A DNA stretch of 64,000 nt. Source: an uncultured Eubacteriales bacterium. GTDB taxonomy: Bacteria; Bacillota; Clostridia; HGM11514. Made by a program: the position numbers and the translations under genes. Below the pieces are notes generated by a model. That model ran no database searches. It was not told the DNA's origin and was given only the letters and a program-made list of their open reading frames with translations. The stretch spans positions 1 to 64,000 of the forward strand of contig CABUMF010000002.1 of the NCBI GenBank assembly GCA_902492655.1. The letters run 5' to 3'. Below are positions 1-7,771 of the stretch, one piece after another (within the stretch, counting starts at the first letter, position 1; each line of letters begins with the position of its first letter).

Positions 1-151
1 CTTCCGCAGTTGAGATAAGATACGGATTCTCCGCCGTTCCGGCACCGCCGCTGAAAACTGTTGCTTCTGCCGCAATCGGCAGTAAGCCTTCAACTATCGC
101 AAGTGTAGCTATAACTGCAATTGCCATTAGTTTTTTAAGTTTCTTGTACAT
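1..151 (-). CDS. Secreted protein, N-terminal fragment (runs off the left edge)
   Basis: Only the first 50 codons are present. The start at 151 is preceded by a GGAGG ribosome site (158-162 on the plus strand). Residues 1 to about 30 form a signal peptide: a Lys-rich start (MYKKLKKL), then a hydrophobic run ending near AAEA. The mature part begins with GGAGTAENPYLIST, a pattern common at the start of modular surface or secreted proteins of gut Clostridia that carry GLUG-type or similar repeats. The rest lies outside the window, so the function is unknown. Confidence is good that this is a real exported protein, low on family. Confidence 0.75.
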   Translation of the reverse strand, partial: MYKKLKKLMAIAVIATLAIVEGLLPIAAEATVFSGGAGTAENPYLISTAE

Positions 152-276
152 AATGTTTCCTCCGTTTTTATTTTTATAGCATAATAATTTTTTAGATTTT
201 CCTCGTTTGTCCCCTGAGGGCAGTTTAGCCTTGCCTTTTCCGATTTCATCTCCTTCTTTTGCTTTTTTCGTGACAA
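127..276 (-). CDS. Possible small ORF, 49 codons, TTG start
   Basis: A TTG at 276 follows an AGGAG-like site (CAGGAGAG on the minus strand). The frame stays open for 49 codons and overlaps the start of the secreted-protein gene by 25 bases in another frame. The peptide is Lys/Glu/Asn-rich with one CPQG motif and has no hydrophobic segment. I do not recognise it. It may be a leader peptide translated ahead of the secreted protein, or chance. Confidence 0.25.
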   Translation of the reverse strand: MSRKKQKKEMKSEKARLNCPQGTNEENLKNYYAIKIKTEETLCTRNLKN

Positions 277-379
277 TAACTCTCCTGTGAAAATACATTA
301 TGTTGTTATAATTGTATAGGATGCTATAAAAAAATACTTGCACTAATTCTCAAAAAGTTGAACTTTTTTGTCAAAATAC

Positions 380-407
380 TTGAAATTTTCAGAGGATGTG
401 ATATAAT
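380..407 (+). promoter_or_regulatory. Promoter of the AraC-type regulator gene
   Basis: TTGAAA (380-385), 16-bp spacer, TATAAT (402-407) with an upstream TG giving an extended -10. It lies about 100 bp ahead of the regulator start. Bases 165-379 are otherwise AT-rich with no recognised gene apart from the small ORF candidate. Confidence 0.65.
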
Positions 408-508
408 ACAGATAACATACTCATTTTTTGTTTACATAATTTGTTTCTACATAGGCTTATTGGTTATCGGTATTTACATGAATGTGTAAAAAGGAGTTTT
501 GTTTCAGG

Positions 509-1360
509 ATGGATAATAGGTTTGATATTAAAAGTAATTTGCTGGAAACATACAATATAAACTGCATTACCAGAACTATAACGGAAAACATAGGCTTTCA
601 CGGGCATGACTTTTATGAGCTTGAAATCGTATTGGACGGTAAATGCGAAACCGTTATCAATAACAATACTTTTTTTATGGAACGGGGCAGCATTGTACTT
701 CTTACGCCGACAGATATACATTGCTATAAGAATGTACAAAAAACCACAATACTTAATCTTACTTTTATCCCGGATGTTATGGAATACTCCTCGTGTTTTG
801 AGCTTTTGTATCCGCTTAAGTATATTTATTCATCTCTTGACGAAAGCAAGCTTGCGGATTTTTCCTTCTATATAGATAAAATGATTCTTGAAACAAAAAC
901 ATCGAACAAAAAATCGCTTACACTTTCAAAAAGATATATTTCTTCTCTGCTTTCGTGTTTGATTATTGATCTTTACAGGTTGAATGATATATTTATCGAC
1001 CATACATATTCCCCTGTGCAAAAAGCCGTTTGCTTTATTCGTTCCCACTTCAAAGAAGCGATAACACTTCAAAATGTTGCAGAAAACTGTAATTTATCTG
1101 TTTCCACGCTCAACAGAAAATTGAATGATTATCTGAATATGGGGTTTAAGGAATATCTTATAGATATAAGACTTGAATACGCCAAACAGCTTATTGCTCG
1201 CACATCGCTGAAAATAACGGATATTGCCTTTTTCAGCGGTTTTAATTCCTTGTCATATTTTCAGAGAACCTTTATAAAGAAATCCGGAATCACGCCCAAC
1301 AGTTACCGAAAATCCCATATAAGCTCTGAGGATGAAAGCGACGGCGAATCCAATAAGTAA
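509..1360 (+). CDS. AraC-family transcriptional regulator
   Basis: DNA-binding regulator of 283 residues. The N-terminal ~100 residues resemble a cupin-type effector domain (motif GFHGHDFYELEIVL), and the last ~100 residues carry the two helix-turn-helix units of AraC/XylS proteins (TLQNVAENCNLSVSTLNRKL and TDIAFFSGFNSLSYFQRTF, then the KKSGITPNSYR tail). An earlier in-frame ATG at 482 has no ribosome site. AAGGAG at 490-495 sits 13 bases ahead of the ATG at 509, so 509 is preferred. It is transcribed away from the secreted-protein gene and could regulate it, by position only. The ligand is unknown. Cupin-type AraC regulators in Clostridia often control sugar use. Confidence 0.85.
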   Translation: MDNRFDIKSNLLETYNINCITRTITENIGFHGHDFYELEIVLDGKCETVINNNTFFMERGSIVLLTPTDIHCYKNVQKTTILNLTFIPDVMEYSSCFELLYPLKYIYSSLDESKLADFSFYIDKMILETKTSNKKSLTLSKRYISSLLSCLIIDLYRLNDIFIDHTYSPVQKAVCFIRSHFKEAITLQNVAENCNLSVSTLNRKLNDYLNMGFKEYLIDIRLEYAKQLIARTSLKITDIAFFSGFNSLSYFQRTFIKKSGITPNSYRKSHISSEDESDGESNK

Positions 1361-1436
1361 TCATAAAAGATTTGACGGGCATCGGAGAAAAATAATATAT
1401 TGCCTTCCGTTTTTACGGTAACCGAAAACAAACAAA

Positions 1437-1476
1437 GGTGCAGCAAAACGATTTCAAAGAATCATTTTGCTGCACC
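1437..1476 (-). terminator. Terminator at the end of the fructose PTS operon
   Basis: Arms 1437-1448 and 1465-1476 are fully complementary and extend inward after one mismatch (17-bp arms overall, 6-nt loop). On the minus strand the stem is followed by a T-rich stretch (TTTGTTTGTTTTC). It lies between the convergent ends of the AraC gene and ptsI. Confidence 0.75.
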
Positions 1477-1537
1477 GAGTTATATTTTCCGAAATTAGCG
1501 CCCCGGATACGGGTTTACGCTTAACCTAAAACATAAA

Positions 1538-3172
1538 TTATTTTGAAAGGTTGCAATGACGCACCGTATCTCTTACCTTCAATACAAACGAGGGAGAAAC
1601 GGATAATTCGTCAATACCCATACGAAGGAATGTTTCGGTCAGGCTTGTGTCAGCTGCAAGCTCACCGCATATGCCTATCCATATACCGTTTTTGTGTGCG
1701 TTTTCCGCAGCCATCTCAATCAGCCTTAAAATCGCCTCGTGATGAGTGTCGCAGAAAGCTTCAATATCCGGATTCTGCCTGTCGCACGCAAGCGTATATT
1801 GCGTTAAGTCATTCGTTCCAACGCTGAAGAAATCCACCAAGGGCGCAAGCTTATCGCTGATAATTGCCGCCGCAGGAGTTTCTATCATAATGCCGACCTC
1901 AATCGTTTTTGAATATGTTATGCCCTGCTCGCTTAACTCCTTCTTAACCTCATCGCATATGGCAAGAATTTGTTCAACCTCACGAACACTTGTAATCATC
2001 GGGAACATTATACCGAGATTTCCGAAAACAGACGCTCTGTAAAGAGCCCTCAACTGCACCTTGAATATTTCGGGGCGAGTCAGGCATATTCTGATTGCAC
2101 GATAACCCAAAGCGGGGTTTTCTTCCTTGTTCATCCCGAAATAGTCGACTTGCTTATCCGCACCGATGTCAAGCGTCCTGATTATAACCTTTTTCCCCGC
2201 CATGCTTTCAAGAACTCTTTTATATGCCAGAAACTGCTGTTCCTCTGTCGGATAATCGCTGTTTTCAAGATAAAGAAACTCGCTTCTGAACAAGCCTATA
2301 CCGCCTGCATCATTAAGCAAAACCGCTCCGATATTGTCAACACTGCCGATATTTGCAAAAATATTGATTCTTTTGCCGTCCTCGGTTATATTTTCCTTAC
2401 CCTTAAGTTCCTGCAAAAGCCGTTTCTTTTCGTCTTCGGACTGTTGTCTTGTAACCAGCTTTTCTCTCGTTTCGGCATCGGGATTTACAAATATTTCGCC
2501 CGTAAATCCGTCAACAAAGGCTTCGTCGCCGTCATTGACTTTTTCGAGAAATTCATCGCCTACACCGATAACGGCAGGTATGTTCATATTTCTTGCAAGG
2601 ATCGCCGTATGAGAATTGGACGAGCCGTGAACCGTAACGAATGCAACAACCTTATCCTTATCCAAAGATACCGTTTCACTCGGTGCAAGATCTTCTGCAC
2701 AGACAATCATTTTGTCATACAATTCCACATTGTCCGATCCAACCCCCGTCAGATTTGCGATAATTCTGTCGGAAATATCCCGAACATCAGCGGCTCTTGC
2801 CTGCATATATGAATCGTCCATCGAAGAAAACATATCCGCAAAGTTATCAGCCGTAACTGCCACGGCATATTCCGCATTTACTTTTTGATTTTCGATTATA
2901 TTAGTGATGCTGTCGTTATAGTCATCGTCCTCAAGCATCATCATGTGAATTTCAAAAATTTGCGCATTTGTTTCGCCGACTTCTTTAAGTGCTTTTTCAT
3001 AAATTGCCTGCAGCTGCTCCAAAGTCTTTGCCTTTGCCGATTCAACCCGAGCTATTTCGCTTGCGGTATCTGTGCAATGAACACGCTTTATTGCAATATT
3101 CTGTTTCTTAAAAACGGAGATTTTGCCTGATGCAACAGCGCCGTAAACGCCTTTTCCTTTAAATACTGTCAT
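1538..3172 (-). CDS. ptsI: Phosphoenolpyruvate-protein phosphotransferase (PTS Enzyme I)
   Basis: Cytoplasmic first enzyme of the PTS: it takes phosphate from PEP on a histidine and passes it to HPr. The 544-residue length fits the family. The phospho-His is in GGSSNSHTAILARNM-type context (VHGSSNSHTA, His188 from the chosen start). The C-terminal barrel shows the PEP-binding RTLDIGADKQ, and GICGELAAD carries the conserved Cys. The frame is open further upstream, but the ATG at 3172 is preceded by GGGAG and matches the usual N-terminus. It is the last gene of fruR-fruK-fruA-ptsH-ptsI, so the general PTS proteins are encoded together with fructose uptake. Confidence 0.97.
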   Translation of the reverse strand: MTVFKGKGVYGAVASGKISVFKKQNIAIKRVHCTDTASEIARVESAKAKTLEQLQAIYEKALKEVGETNAQIFEIHMMMLEDDDYNDSITNIIENQKVNAEYAVAVTADNFADMFSSMDDSYMQARAADVRDISDRIIANLTGVGSDNVELYDKMIVCAEDLAPSETVSLDKDKVVAFVTVHGSSNSHTAILARNMNIPAVIGVGDEFLEKVNDGDEAFVDGFTGEIFVNPDAETREKLVTRQQSEDEKKRLLQELKGKENITEDGKRINIFANIGSVDNIGAVLLNDAGGIGLFRSEFLYLENSDYPTEEQQFLAYKRVLESMAGKKVIIRTLDIGADKQVDYFGMNKEENPALGYRAIRICLTRPEIFKVQLRALYRASVFGNLGIMFPMITSVREVEQILAICDEVKKELSEQGITYSKTIEVGIMIETPAAAIISDKLAPLVDFFSVGTNDLTQYTLACDRQNPDIEAFCDTHHEAILRLIEMAAENAHKNGIWIGICGELAADTSLTETFLRMGIDELSVSPSFVLKVRDTVRHCNLSK

Positions 3173-3241
3173 ATTCTCATCTCCCTGTGAGATTTGTTTC
3201 CCGTCAAATCCACGAATCTTAATCTTACCCTGTACGCTGAT

Positions 3242-3273
3242 TGCAGGATGCGAACAAATATCCGCATCCTGCA
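3242..3273 (-). other. Intercistronic hairpin between ptsH and ptsI
   Basis: Perfect 11-bp arms (3242-3252 and 3263-3273) with a 10-nt loop, in the ~113-nt gap between the ptsH stop and the ptsI start. No T-tract follows on either strand, so it does not look like an intrinsic terminator. An RNA processing or stability element separating HPr and Enzyme I expression is a plausible inference. Confidence 0.6.
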
Positions 3274-3285
3274 CATTTTCAACCG

Positions 3286-3552
3286 TTACTCGCCGAATCC
3301 GCTTTCAAACAATGCCGCAATTTCGTCAACTACAGCCTGTTCGTCTGCACCGTTGCAAACAATTTCGACTTCACAGCCCTGCTTCATACATGCAGCCATT
3401 ATCTGCATGGGAGCCTTTGCCTTAACTTCCTTACCGTTTGCAATCAAGGTTACTTCACATTCGGGATGTTCCTTTACAACCTTTGCGATTACGCCCGCAG
3501 GACGCATATGAACACCCTGTTCGTTTACAACTGTTACCTTTTTTGTTACCAT
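3286..3552 (-). CDS. ptsH: Phosphocarrier protein HPr (lacks the Ser46 regulatory site)
   Basis: 88-residue phosphocarrier that moves phosphate from Enzyme I to the sugar-specific EIIA domain. The active His15 is intact in GVHMRPAG. In Firmicutes HPr the segment around Ser46 normally reads like LKSIMGVMSL; here the aligned segment is AKAPMQIMAACM, with Ala47 in the Ser place (one residue longer ahead of it). Phosphorylation by HPr kinase, the basis of CcpA-dependent catabolite repression, should not be possible at this position. The gene sits between fruA and ptsI, so it probably serves fructose uptake. A separate canonical HPr could exist elsewhere in the genome. Confidence 0.95.
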   Translation of the reverse strand: MVTKKVTVVNEQGVHMRPAGVIAKVVKEHPECEVTLIANGKEVKAKAPMQIMAACMKQGCEVEIVCNGADEQAVVDEIAALFESGFGE

Positions 3553-3597
3553 GATTAATTTCTCCTTTTAACAGCAAATGATGTATTTTTGAATTTC

Positions 3598-5511
3598 TTA
3601 AGCGTTTGCTCGCTTTTTCCTGAGAAGCGTCAACATAATCATGCTTACAACAGAACCGATTGCAAGCGACAATATATACATAGGCCAGTTACCTACAACT
3701 GCGAATACAAATATACCGCCGTGAGGTGCCATAAGCGTACAGTTAAATGCCATTGACAAACCGCCTGCCACAGCAGAGCCGACTATACACGAAGGGATAA
3801 CTCTGAGCGGATCGGATGCGGCATAAGGAATTGCACCCTCTGTTATAAAGCTGAGTCCCATAATGTAGTTTACGGCACCGTTCTTTCTTTCCTCGTCTGA
3901 CCATCTGTTCTTAAAGAAGGTTGTCGAAAGCGCAATAGCAATAGGAGGCACCATACCGCCAACCATAACCGCCGCCATTATGTCGTAACCGCCCGATGCT
4001 ATAGCTGCCGTACCGAAAACATATGCCGCCTTATTGAACGGTCCGCCCATGTCAATAGACATCATGCCGCCAAGGATACAGCCAAGAACTATCTTGCTTG
4101 TGTTGCCCATGTTGTTAAGGAAGTTTGACAAACCTGTGTTAATCATTCCCATAAACGGGTTTACGGCACACATCAAAACAGCAATCATTCCAAGCCCGAC
4201 AAGGGGATAAATCAGTACGGGCTTGATACCGTTAAGCGATTTGGGCATATGATCACAAAGCTTTTCGATACCGAGCATCAGGTAACCTCCGGCAAAGCCT
4301 GCAAGAAGTGCACCCAAGAAGCCTGACGGAACCTCGCCGGCAAGATTTGTGAATGTTGAGCCTGTGGTTGCCAAGAAGCCGCCAACCAAGCCTACCAAAA
4401 ATCCGGGTCTGTCTGCAATAGATTTACCGATATATCCTGCAAGAACAGGAATCATAAAGCTGAATGCATATCCGCCGATATTCTTAAAGAACGCCGCCAA
4501 CGCTGTATAAGTACCAAAGTTTGAATCCTGCGGAGCTCCCGAGATAGTATCTATCAAGAACGCAAGCGCGATAAATATACCGCCCGCAACCGTGAACGGA
4601 AGCATATTTGATACGCCGTTCATCAAGTGCTTGTATATCTTTCTGCCGAAGCTCTCTCCGTCTGTCGATTCATCGGCAGCTTTTGCTCCTGTATGGTGAT
4701 AAACTGGAACATCGCCGTTTTCTATTCTTTCTATCAATTCCTTAGGAATTTTTATACCGTCCGAAACCTTTGTGCGAATTACCTTTTTCCCGTCAAACCT
4801 TGCCATATCCACCGTCTTGTCAGCCGCAATGATAATTCCGTCACAAGCCTCTATTTCCTCTTTCGTCAATACATTCTTGGCTCCGCCCGAACCGTTTGTT
4901 TCTGCCTTAACGGTTATTCCGAGTTTTTTGCCCGCATTTTCAAGTGCCTCGGCCGCCATATATGTGTGTGCAATTCCCGTCGGGCAAGCTGTAACGGCAA
5001 GAACTCTTATTCTTCCGTCGTTTTCTTTTGCAACAGCCTTTTCATCATCGGGGTACTTTGCCTTTTCCGCATCATCAATAATTTTCAAGAACTCATTCTT
5101 GTCCTTTGCCGAAAGCAGTTTTGCCTTGAAGTCCTCATCCATAAGCATTGTCATCAATCTTGAAAGAACTTCAAGATGAACGTCACCGCCGTTGGGAGCG
5201 GCAATCATAAACAGAAGTGTCGACGGCTCATCGTCCATAGCCTCGTAATCAACACCGTCGGGCACTGTGATAGCCGCCAAAGACGGAGCCTTTACGGCAT
5301 CGCTCTTTGCATGGGGAATGGCAATTCCGTCTCCGACCGCCGTTGTACTCATTGCCTCTCTTGCAAGAATACCCTCTTTGTAAGCTTCTCTGTCTGCAAT
5401 CTTTCCACCCTTAACCTGCAGATCAATAAGCTCATCAATAGCCTCCTGCTTGTTCTTTGGTGCAGCATTAAGCTTAATGCTCTCCAAGTTTAACAAATCT
5501 GTAATACGCAT
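3598..5511 (-). CDS. fruA: Fructose-specific PTS transporter EIIABC
   Basis: Membrane transporter that imports fructose and phosphorylates it to fructose 1-phosphate. 637 residues in the order EIIA (1-150; phospho-His67 in GIAIPHAK), EIIB (about 167-265; phospho-Cys176 in TACPTGIAHTYMAAE) and EIIC (about 290-637; many hydrophobic segments, ending in a Lys/Arg tail). Length and domain order match full fructose EIIABC proteins. The start at 5511 has GGAGG upstream. Downstream of fruK (26-nt gap) and upstream of ptsH. Substrate assignment rests on family and on fruK next door. Confidence 0.95.
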   Translation of the reverse strand: MRITDLLNLESIKLNAAPKNKQEAIDELIDLQVKGGKIADREAYKEGILAREAMSTTAVGDGIAIPHAKSDAVKAPSLAAITVPDGVDYEAMDDEPSTLLFMIAAPNGGDVHLEVLSRLMTMLMDEDFKAKLLSAKDKNEFLKIIDDAEKAKYPDDEKAVAKENDGRIRVLAVTACPTGIAHTYMAAEALENAGKKLGITVKAETNGSGGAKNVLTKEEIEACDGIIIAADKTVDMARFDGKKVIRTKVSDGIKIPKELIERIENGDVPVYHHTGAKAADESTDGESFGRKIYKHLMNGVSNMLPFTVAGGIFIALAFLIDTISGAPQDSNFGTYTALAAFFKNIGGYAFSFMIPVLAGYIGKSIADRPGFLVGLVGGFLATTGSTFTNLAGEVPSGFLGALLAGFAGGYLMLGIEKLCDHMPKSLNGIKPVLIYPLVGLGMIAVLMCAVNPFMGMINTGLSNFLNNMGNTSKIVLGCILGGMMSIDMGGPFNKAAYVFGTAAIASGGYDIMAAVMVGGMVPPIAIALSTTFFKNRWSDEERKNGAVNYIMGLSFITEGAIPYAASDPLRVIPSCIVGSAVAGGLSMAFNCTLMAPHGGIFVFAVVGNWPMYILSLAIGSVVSMIMLTLLRKKRANA

Positions 5512-5537
5512 TATTGTTGTCCTCCGTTCTTTTTATT

Positions 5538-6437
5538 TTACATCTGCATAAGCAGCTTTTGTATTTCTTCTTTTTCTGCAAGACCTTTTGAAAACGCCGT
5601 TGCCCCGCCGGCGGCAGTACCAAGCTTCAGCGCATATTCATAATCTCCCGATTCCGCACCTGCAATAAATCCGGCAACCATGGAATCGCCTGCTCCGACA
5701 GAATTTACAACCCGTCCCTTGCACGCCTCGCAAGCATGGACATTGCCATACTCGTCAACAAGCACCGCGCCGTCACCTGCCATTGATATAAGCACGTTTA
5801 CCGCACCCATATCCTTAAGCTTCTTAGCATATTCGATGATTTCATCCGTTGTTTTCAGCTCAACTCCGAACATTTCTCCAAGCTCGAAATTGTTGGGCTT
5901 AACAAGGAACGGCTTATATTTCAGAACATTCATAAGAAGTTGATTTGTTGCGTCCACAACTGCCTTAATTTTCTTTCCGGAAAGCCCGGCAAGAATTTTC
6001 TCATATATATCAGCCGGCAGAGTGTTCGGGATACTTCCTGCAAGCACTAAGGTGTCCCCGTCTTTAAGCTCGTCCAGCTTCTCATAAAGCAATTCTATTG
6101 CCTCACCGCTGATTTTCGGACCTTGCCCGTTAAGCTCGGTTTCTTTCGCCGACTTAATCTTCACATTTATTCTCGAAAACCCGTCGGAAAGATGTATAAA
6201 ATCCGTTTCTACACCCTTGTCTTGCACTCCTCTTTCAACAGCATTCCCCGTGAAACCCGCAACAAAGCCCAGTGCCTTTGATTTTATACCGAGTTCGCTC
6301 AAAACCATTGAAACATTAATTCCCTTGCCTCCGAAATACACTTCCTCCGACTGCGATCTGTTCACGTAGCCCACCTGCAACTGGTCAATATGAATCACAT
6401 AATCAATGGCAGGATTAAAAGTAACCGTATAAATCAA
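5538..6437 (-). CDS. fruK: 1-phosphofructokinase (TTG start)
   Basis: Converts fructose 1-phosphate, the product of FruA, to fructose 1,6-bisphosphate with ATP. 299 residues of the PfkB/ribokinase fold: N-terminal TVTFNPAIDYVI, the GGKGINVSMVLSELG substrate loop, and the C-terminal anion hole with catalytic Asp in NSVGAGDSMVAGF. The start codon is TTG, directly after the fruR stop codon, and AAGGAGG lies inside the fruR 3' end 7-8 bases upstream, implying translational coupling. Confidence 0.95.
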   Translation of the reverse strand: MIYTVTFNPAIDYVIHIDQLQVGYVNRSQSEEVYFGGKGINVSMVLSELGIKSKALGFVAGFTGNAVERGVQDKGVETDFIHLSDGFSRINVKIKSAKETELNGQGPKISGEAIELLYEKLDELKDGDTLVLAGSIPNTLPADIYEKILAGLSGKKIKAVVDATNQLLMNVLKYKPFLVKPNNFELGEMFGVELKTTDEIIEYAKKLKDMGAVNVLISMAGDGAVLVDEYGNVHACEACKGRVVNSVGAGDSMVAGFIAGAESGDYEYALKLGTAAGGATAFSKGLAEKEEIQKLLMQM

Positions 6438-7187
6438 TTACATTACCTCCTTTATGCGCGCTTCCGACAAATATTTTTTATTAATCAATTTGTCGGTAAT
6501 TATCTCTCCGCAGTCCAAAGACGCAAATCTCGCACCCGATATTTTGCCGAACTTTGAGTGGTCTGCAAGAATATACACCTCTCTGCTGTTTTTTATTGCC
6601 GTGCTCTTTACGATAGCCTCATTCTTATCGGGAGTAGACAAGCCTCCCGACCTTGAAACACCGTTTGTACCGATAAAACACTTGTTAAAATTGTATTGCT
6701 GAAGTGACAATACACATTCGGCACCGACAATCGCTTCCGTTGTATTTTTTATTTCTCCCCCGGGAATCAAAACTTTGAATCCGAGCTGAGAAAGCTTCTT
6801 TGCATTTACAAATCCGTTTGTAACAAAAGTGATATTCTTTTTAGGCAAATTGGCAATCATTTTTTCCGTAGTGGTTCCGGCATCAATAAATACCAGATCT
6901 CCGTCCTCTACCAAGCAAGCGGCATATCGTGCAATCATTTCTTTCTCTTCAACATAAAGAATTGATTTTTTCTCAACATCATTCTCGTAGCTGAAAAAGC
7001 TGTCATTGTTTGAAATTGCGCCTCCGTGAACCTTCGTTAGTATTCCACGCTTGGAAAGAACACTCAAATCCCTTCGGACAGTAGATTCGGACGCATTAAG
7101 TTCCTCGCACAGCTCGCCAACCTTAACACTTCCTCTGTTGTTGACAATTTCAACTATTATTGAATGTCTTTCTTCCGAAAGCATCAT
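6438..7187 (-). CDS. fruR: DeoR-family regulator of the fructose operon
   Basis: 249 residues. The N-terminal winged helix-turn-helix has the DeoR pattern (RHSIIVEIVNNRGSVKVGEL and NASESTVRRDLSVL), and the C-terminal sugar-phosphate sensor domain has VFIDAGTTTEKMI and FIGTNGV. DeoR proteins of this kind usually repress fru genes and respond to fructose 1-phosphate. As the first gene of its own operon it is probably autoregulated. Two TTTTGA repeats 10 bp apart at 7201-7216, between the -10 and the start, are a candidate operator. ATG codons at 7187 and 7184 are both possible starts. Confidence 0.93.
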   Translation of the reverse strand: MMLSEERHSIIVEIVNNRGSVKVGELCEELNASESTVRRDLSVLSKRGILTKVHGGAISNNDSFFSYENDVEKKSILYVEEKEMIARYAACLVEDGDLVFIDAGTTTEKMIANLPKKNITFVTNGFVNAKKLSQLGFKVLIPGGEIKNTTEAIVGAECVLSLQQYNFNKCFIGTNGVSRSGGLSTPDKNEAIVKSTAIKNSREVYILADHSKFGKISGARFASLDCGEIITDKLINKKYLSEARIKEVM

Positions 7188-7200
7188 ATCACCTGCCCTT

Positions 7201-7216
7201 TTTTGAATGATTTTGA
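7201..7216. promoter_or_regulatory. Candidate FruR operator
   Basis: TTTTGA repeated at 7201-7206 and 7211-7216 (one helical turn apart), downstream of the fru promoter -10. Direct TCAAA-type repeats are typical of DeoR-family sites. Assignment to FruR is inferred from location. Confidence 0.4.
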
Positions 7217-7240
7217 CTGTTTTTGGCTTTTTCTAATATA

Positions 7241-7269
7241 ATATTACCACCTTTCACCCTGTTTGTCAA
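7241..7269 (-). promoter_or_regulatory. Promoter of fruR-fruK-fruA-ptsH-ptsI
   Basis: On the minus strand TTGACA (7264-7269), an exact 17-bp spacer, and TAATAT (7241-7246). This is a near-consensus vegetative promoter about 55 bp ahead of fruR. Confidence 0.85.
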
Positions 7270-7300
7270 TAGTTTTCCGTCATTTTCGGTCAAAAAATAT

Positions 7301-7325
7301 CATTTTGTGCCATTTGCACAAAATG
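7301..7325. promoter_or_regulatory. Perfect 10-bp inverted repeat upstream of the fru promoter
   Basis: CATTTTGTGC at 7301-7310 and its exact complement GCACAAAATG at 7316-7325, separated by CATTT. It lies about 32 bp upstream of the fru -35 and no T-tract follows it, so a protein-binding site is more likely than a terminator. The binding protein is unknown; a catabolite or fructose-responsive activator is possible. Confidence 0.5.
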
Positions 7326-7398
7326 CGCCATATTTATTTGTATATATTACACAATCGCAAAGCTTTTGGTGTTTGTTTGGGCATAAAATCCGATCTTT

Positions 7399-7629
7399 TT
7401 GCAAACCTCTGCCATGTTTCCATTAATTATTATTTACCGTCACAAGGCTCAACTATGCAACGGAGAAATATTTCCGATTACCATTGAAGATACTGCGTAC
7501 ACACAGATTGAAACGGTGTGTAATGAGCCGGCATTTAAAGAGTCGGAAATTCGCATTATGCCCGATGTCCATGCGGGTAAAGGTTGTACAATAGGAACCA
7601 CAATGACAATCATAGATAAAATACACTAA
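7399..7629 (+). pseudogene. rtcB: Decayed fragment of an RtcB-type RNA ligase gene
   Basis: From about 7459 the frame reads like the N-terminal ~60 residues of RtcB: IEDTAYTQIETVCNEPAFKE, then the signature IMPDVHAGKGCTIGTT and DKI. RtcB is about 400 residues or more; here a stop follows straight after DKIH, and the metal-binding Cys and His positions beyond are absent. There is no clear ribosome site, and the first 20 codons do not match the family. I read this as a remnant left by deletion or recombination between the fructose operon and the LacI-type gene. Confidence 0.7.
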
Positions 7630-7684
7630 AATCAATGTCGTTCACCAATAACTACATTACTACGAAATTCAATCACTGTATTTC

Positions 7685-7697
7685 CGAAAATATTTCG
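7685..7697. promoter_or_regulatory. 13-bp palindrome, candidate operator (copy 1)
   Basis: CGAAAATATTTCG, 12 bp upstream of the -35 of the LacI-type regulator gene. The same element in the same place stands before the glycosidase gene at 9706-9718. Likely bound by the regulator encoded at 7772-8773. Confidence 0.6.
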
Positions 7698-7709
7698 TTT
7701 CAAATCTAC

Positions 7710-7738
7710 TTGATTTACATAGTAAAGTAATATATAAT
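7710..7738 (+). promoter_or_regulatory. Promoter of the LacI-type regulator and permease
   Basis: TTGATT (7710-7715), 17-bp spacer, TATAAT (7733-7738), 33 bp ahead of the ATG at 7772. Confidence 0.8.
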
Positions 7739-7771
7739 AAAAAATGAATTAATTTAATCAGGAGAGCCGTT

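Noticed and set aside
1970..2812. Long plus-strand open frame (280 codons) opposite ptsI
   Set aside because: Antisense shadow of a clear ptsI; Cys/Ile/Arg-rich composition and no ribosome site.
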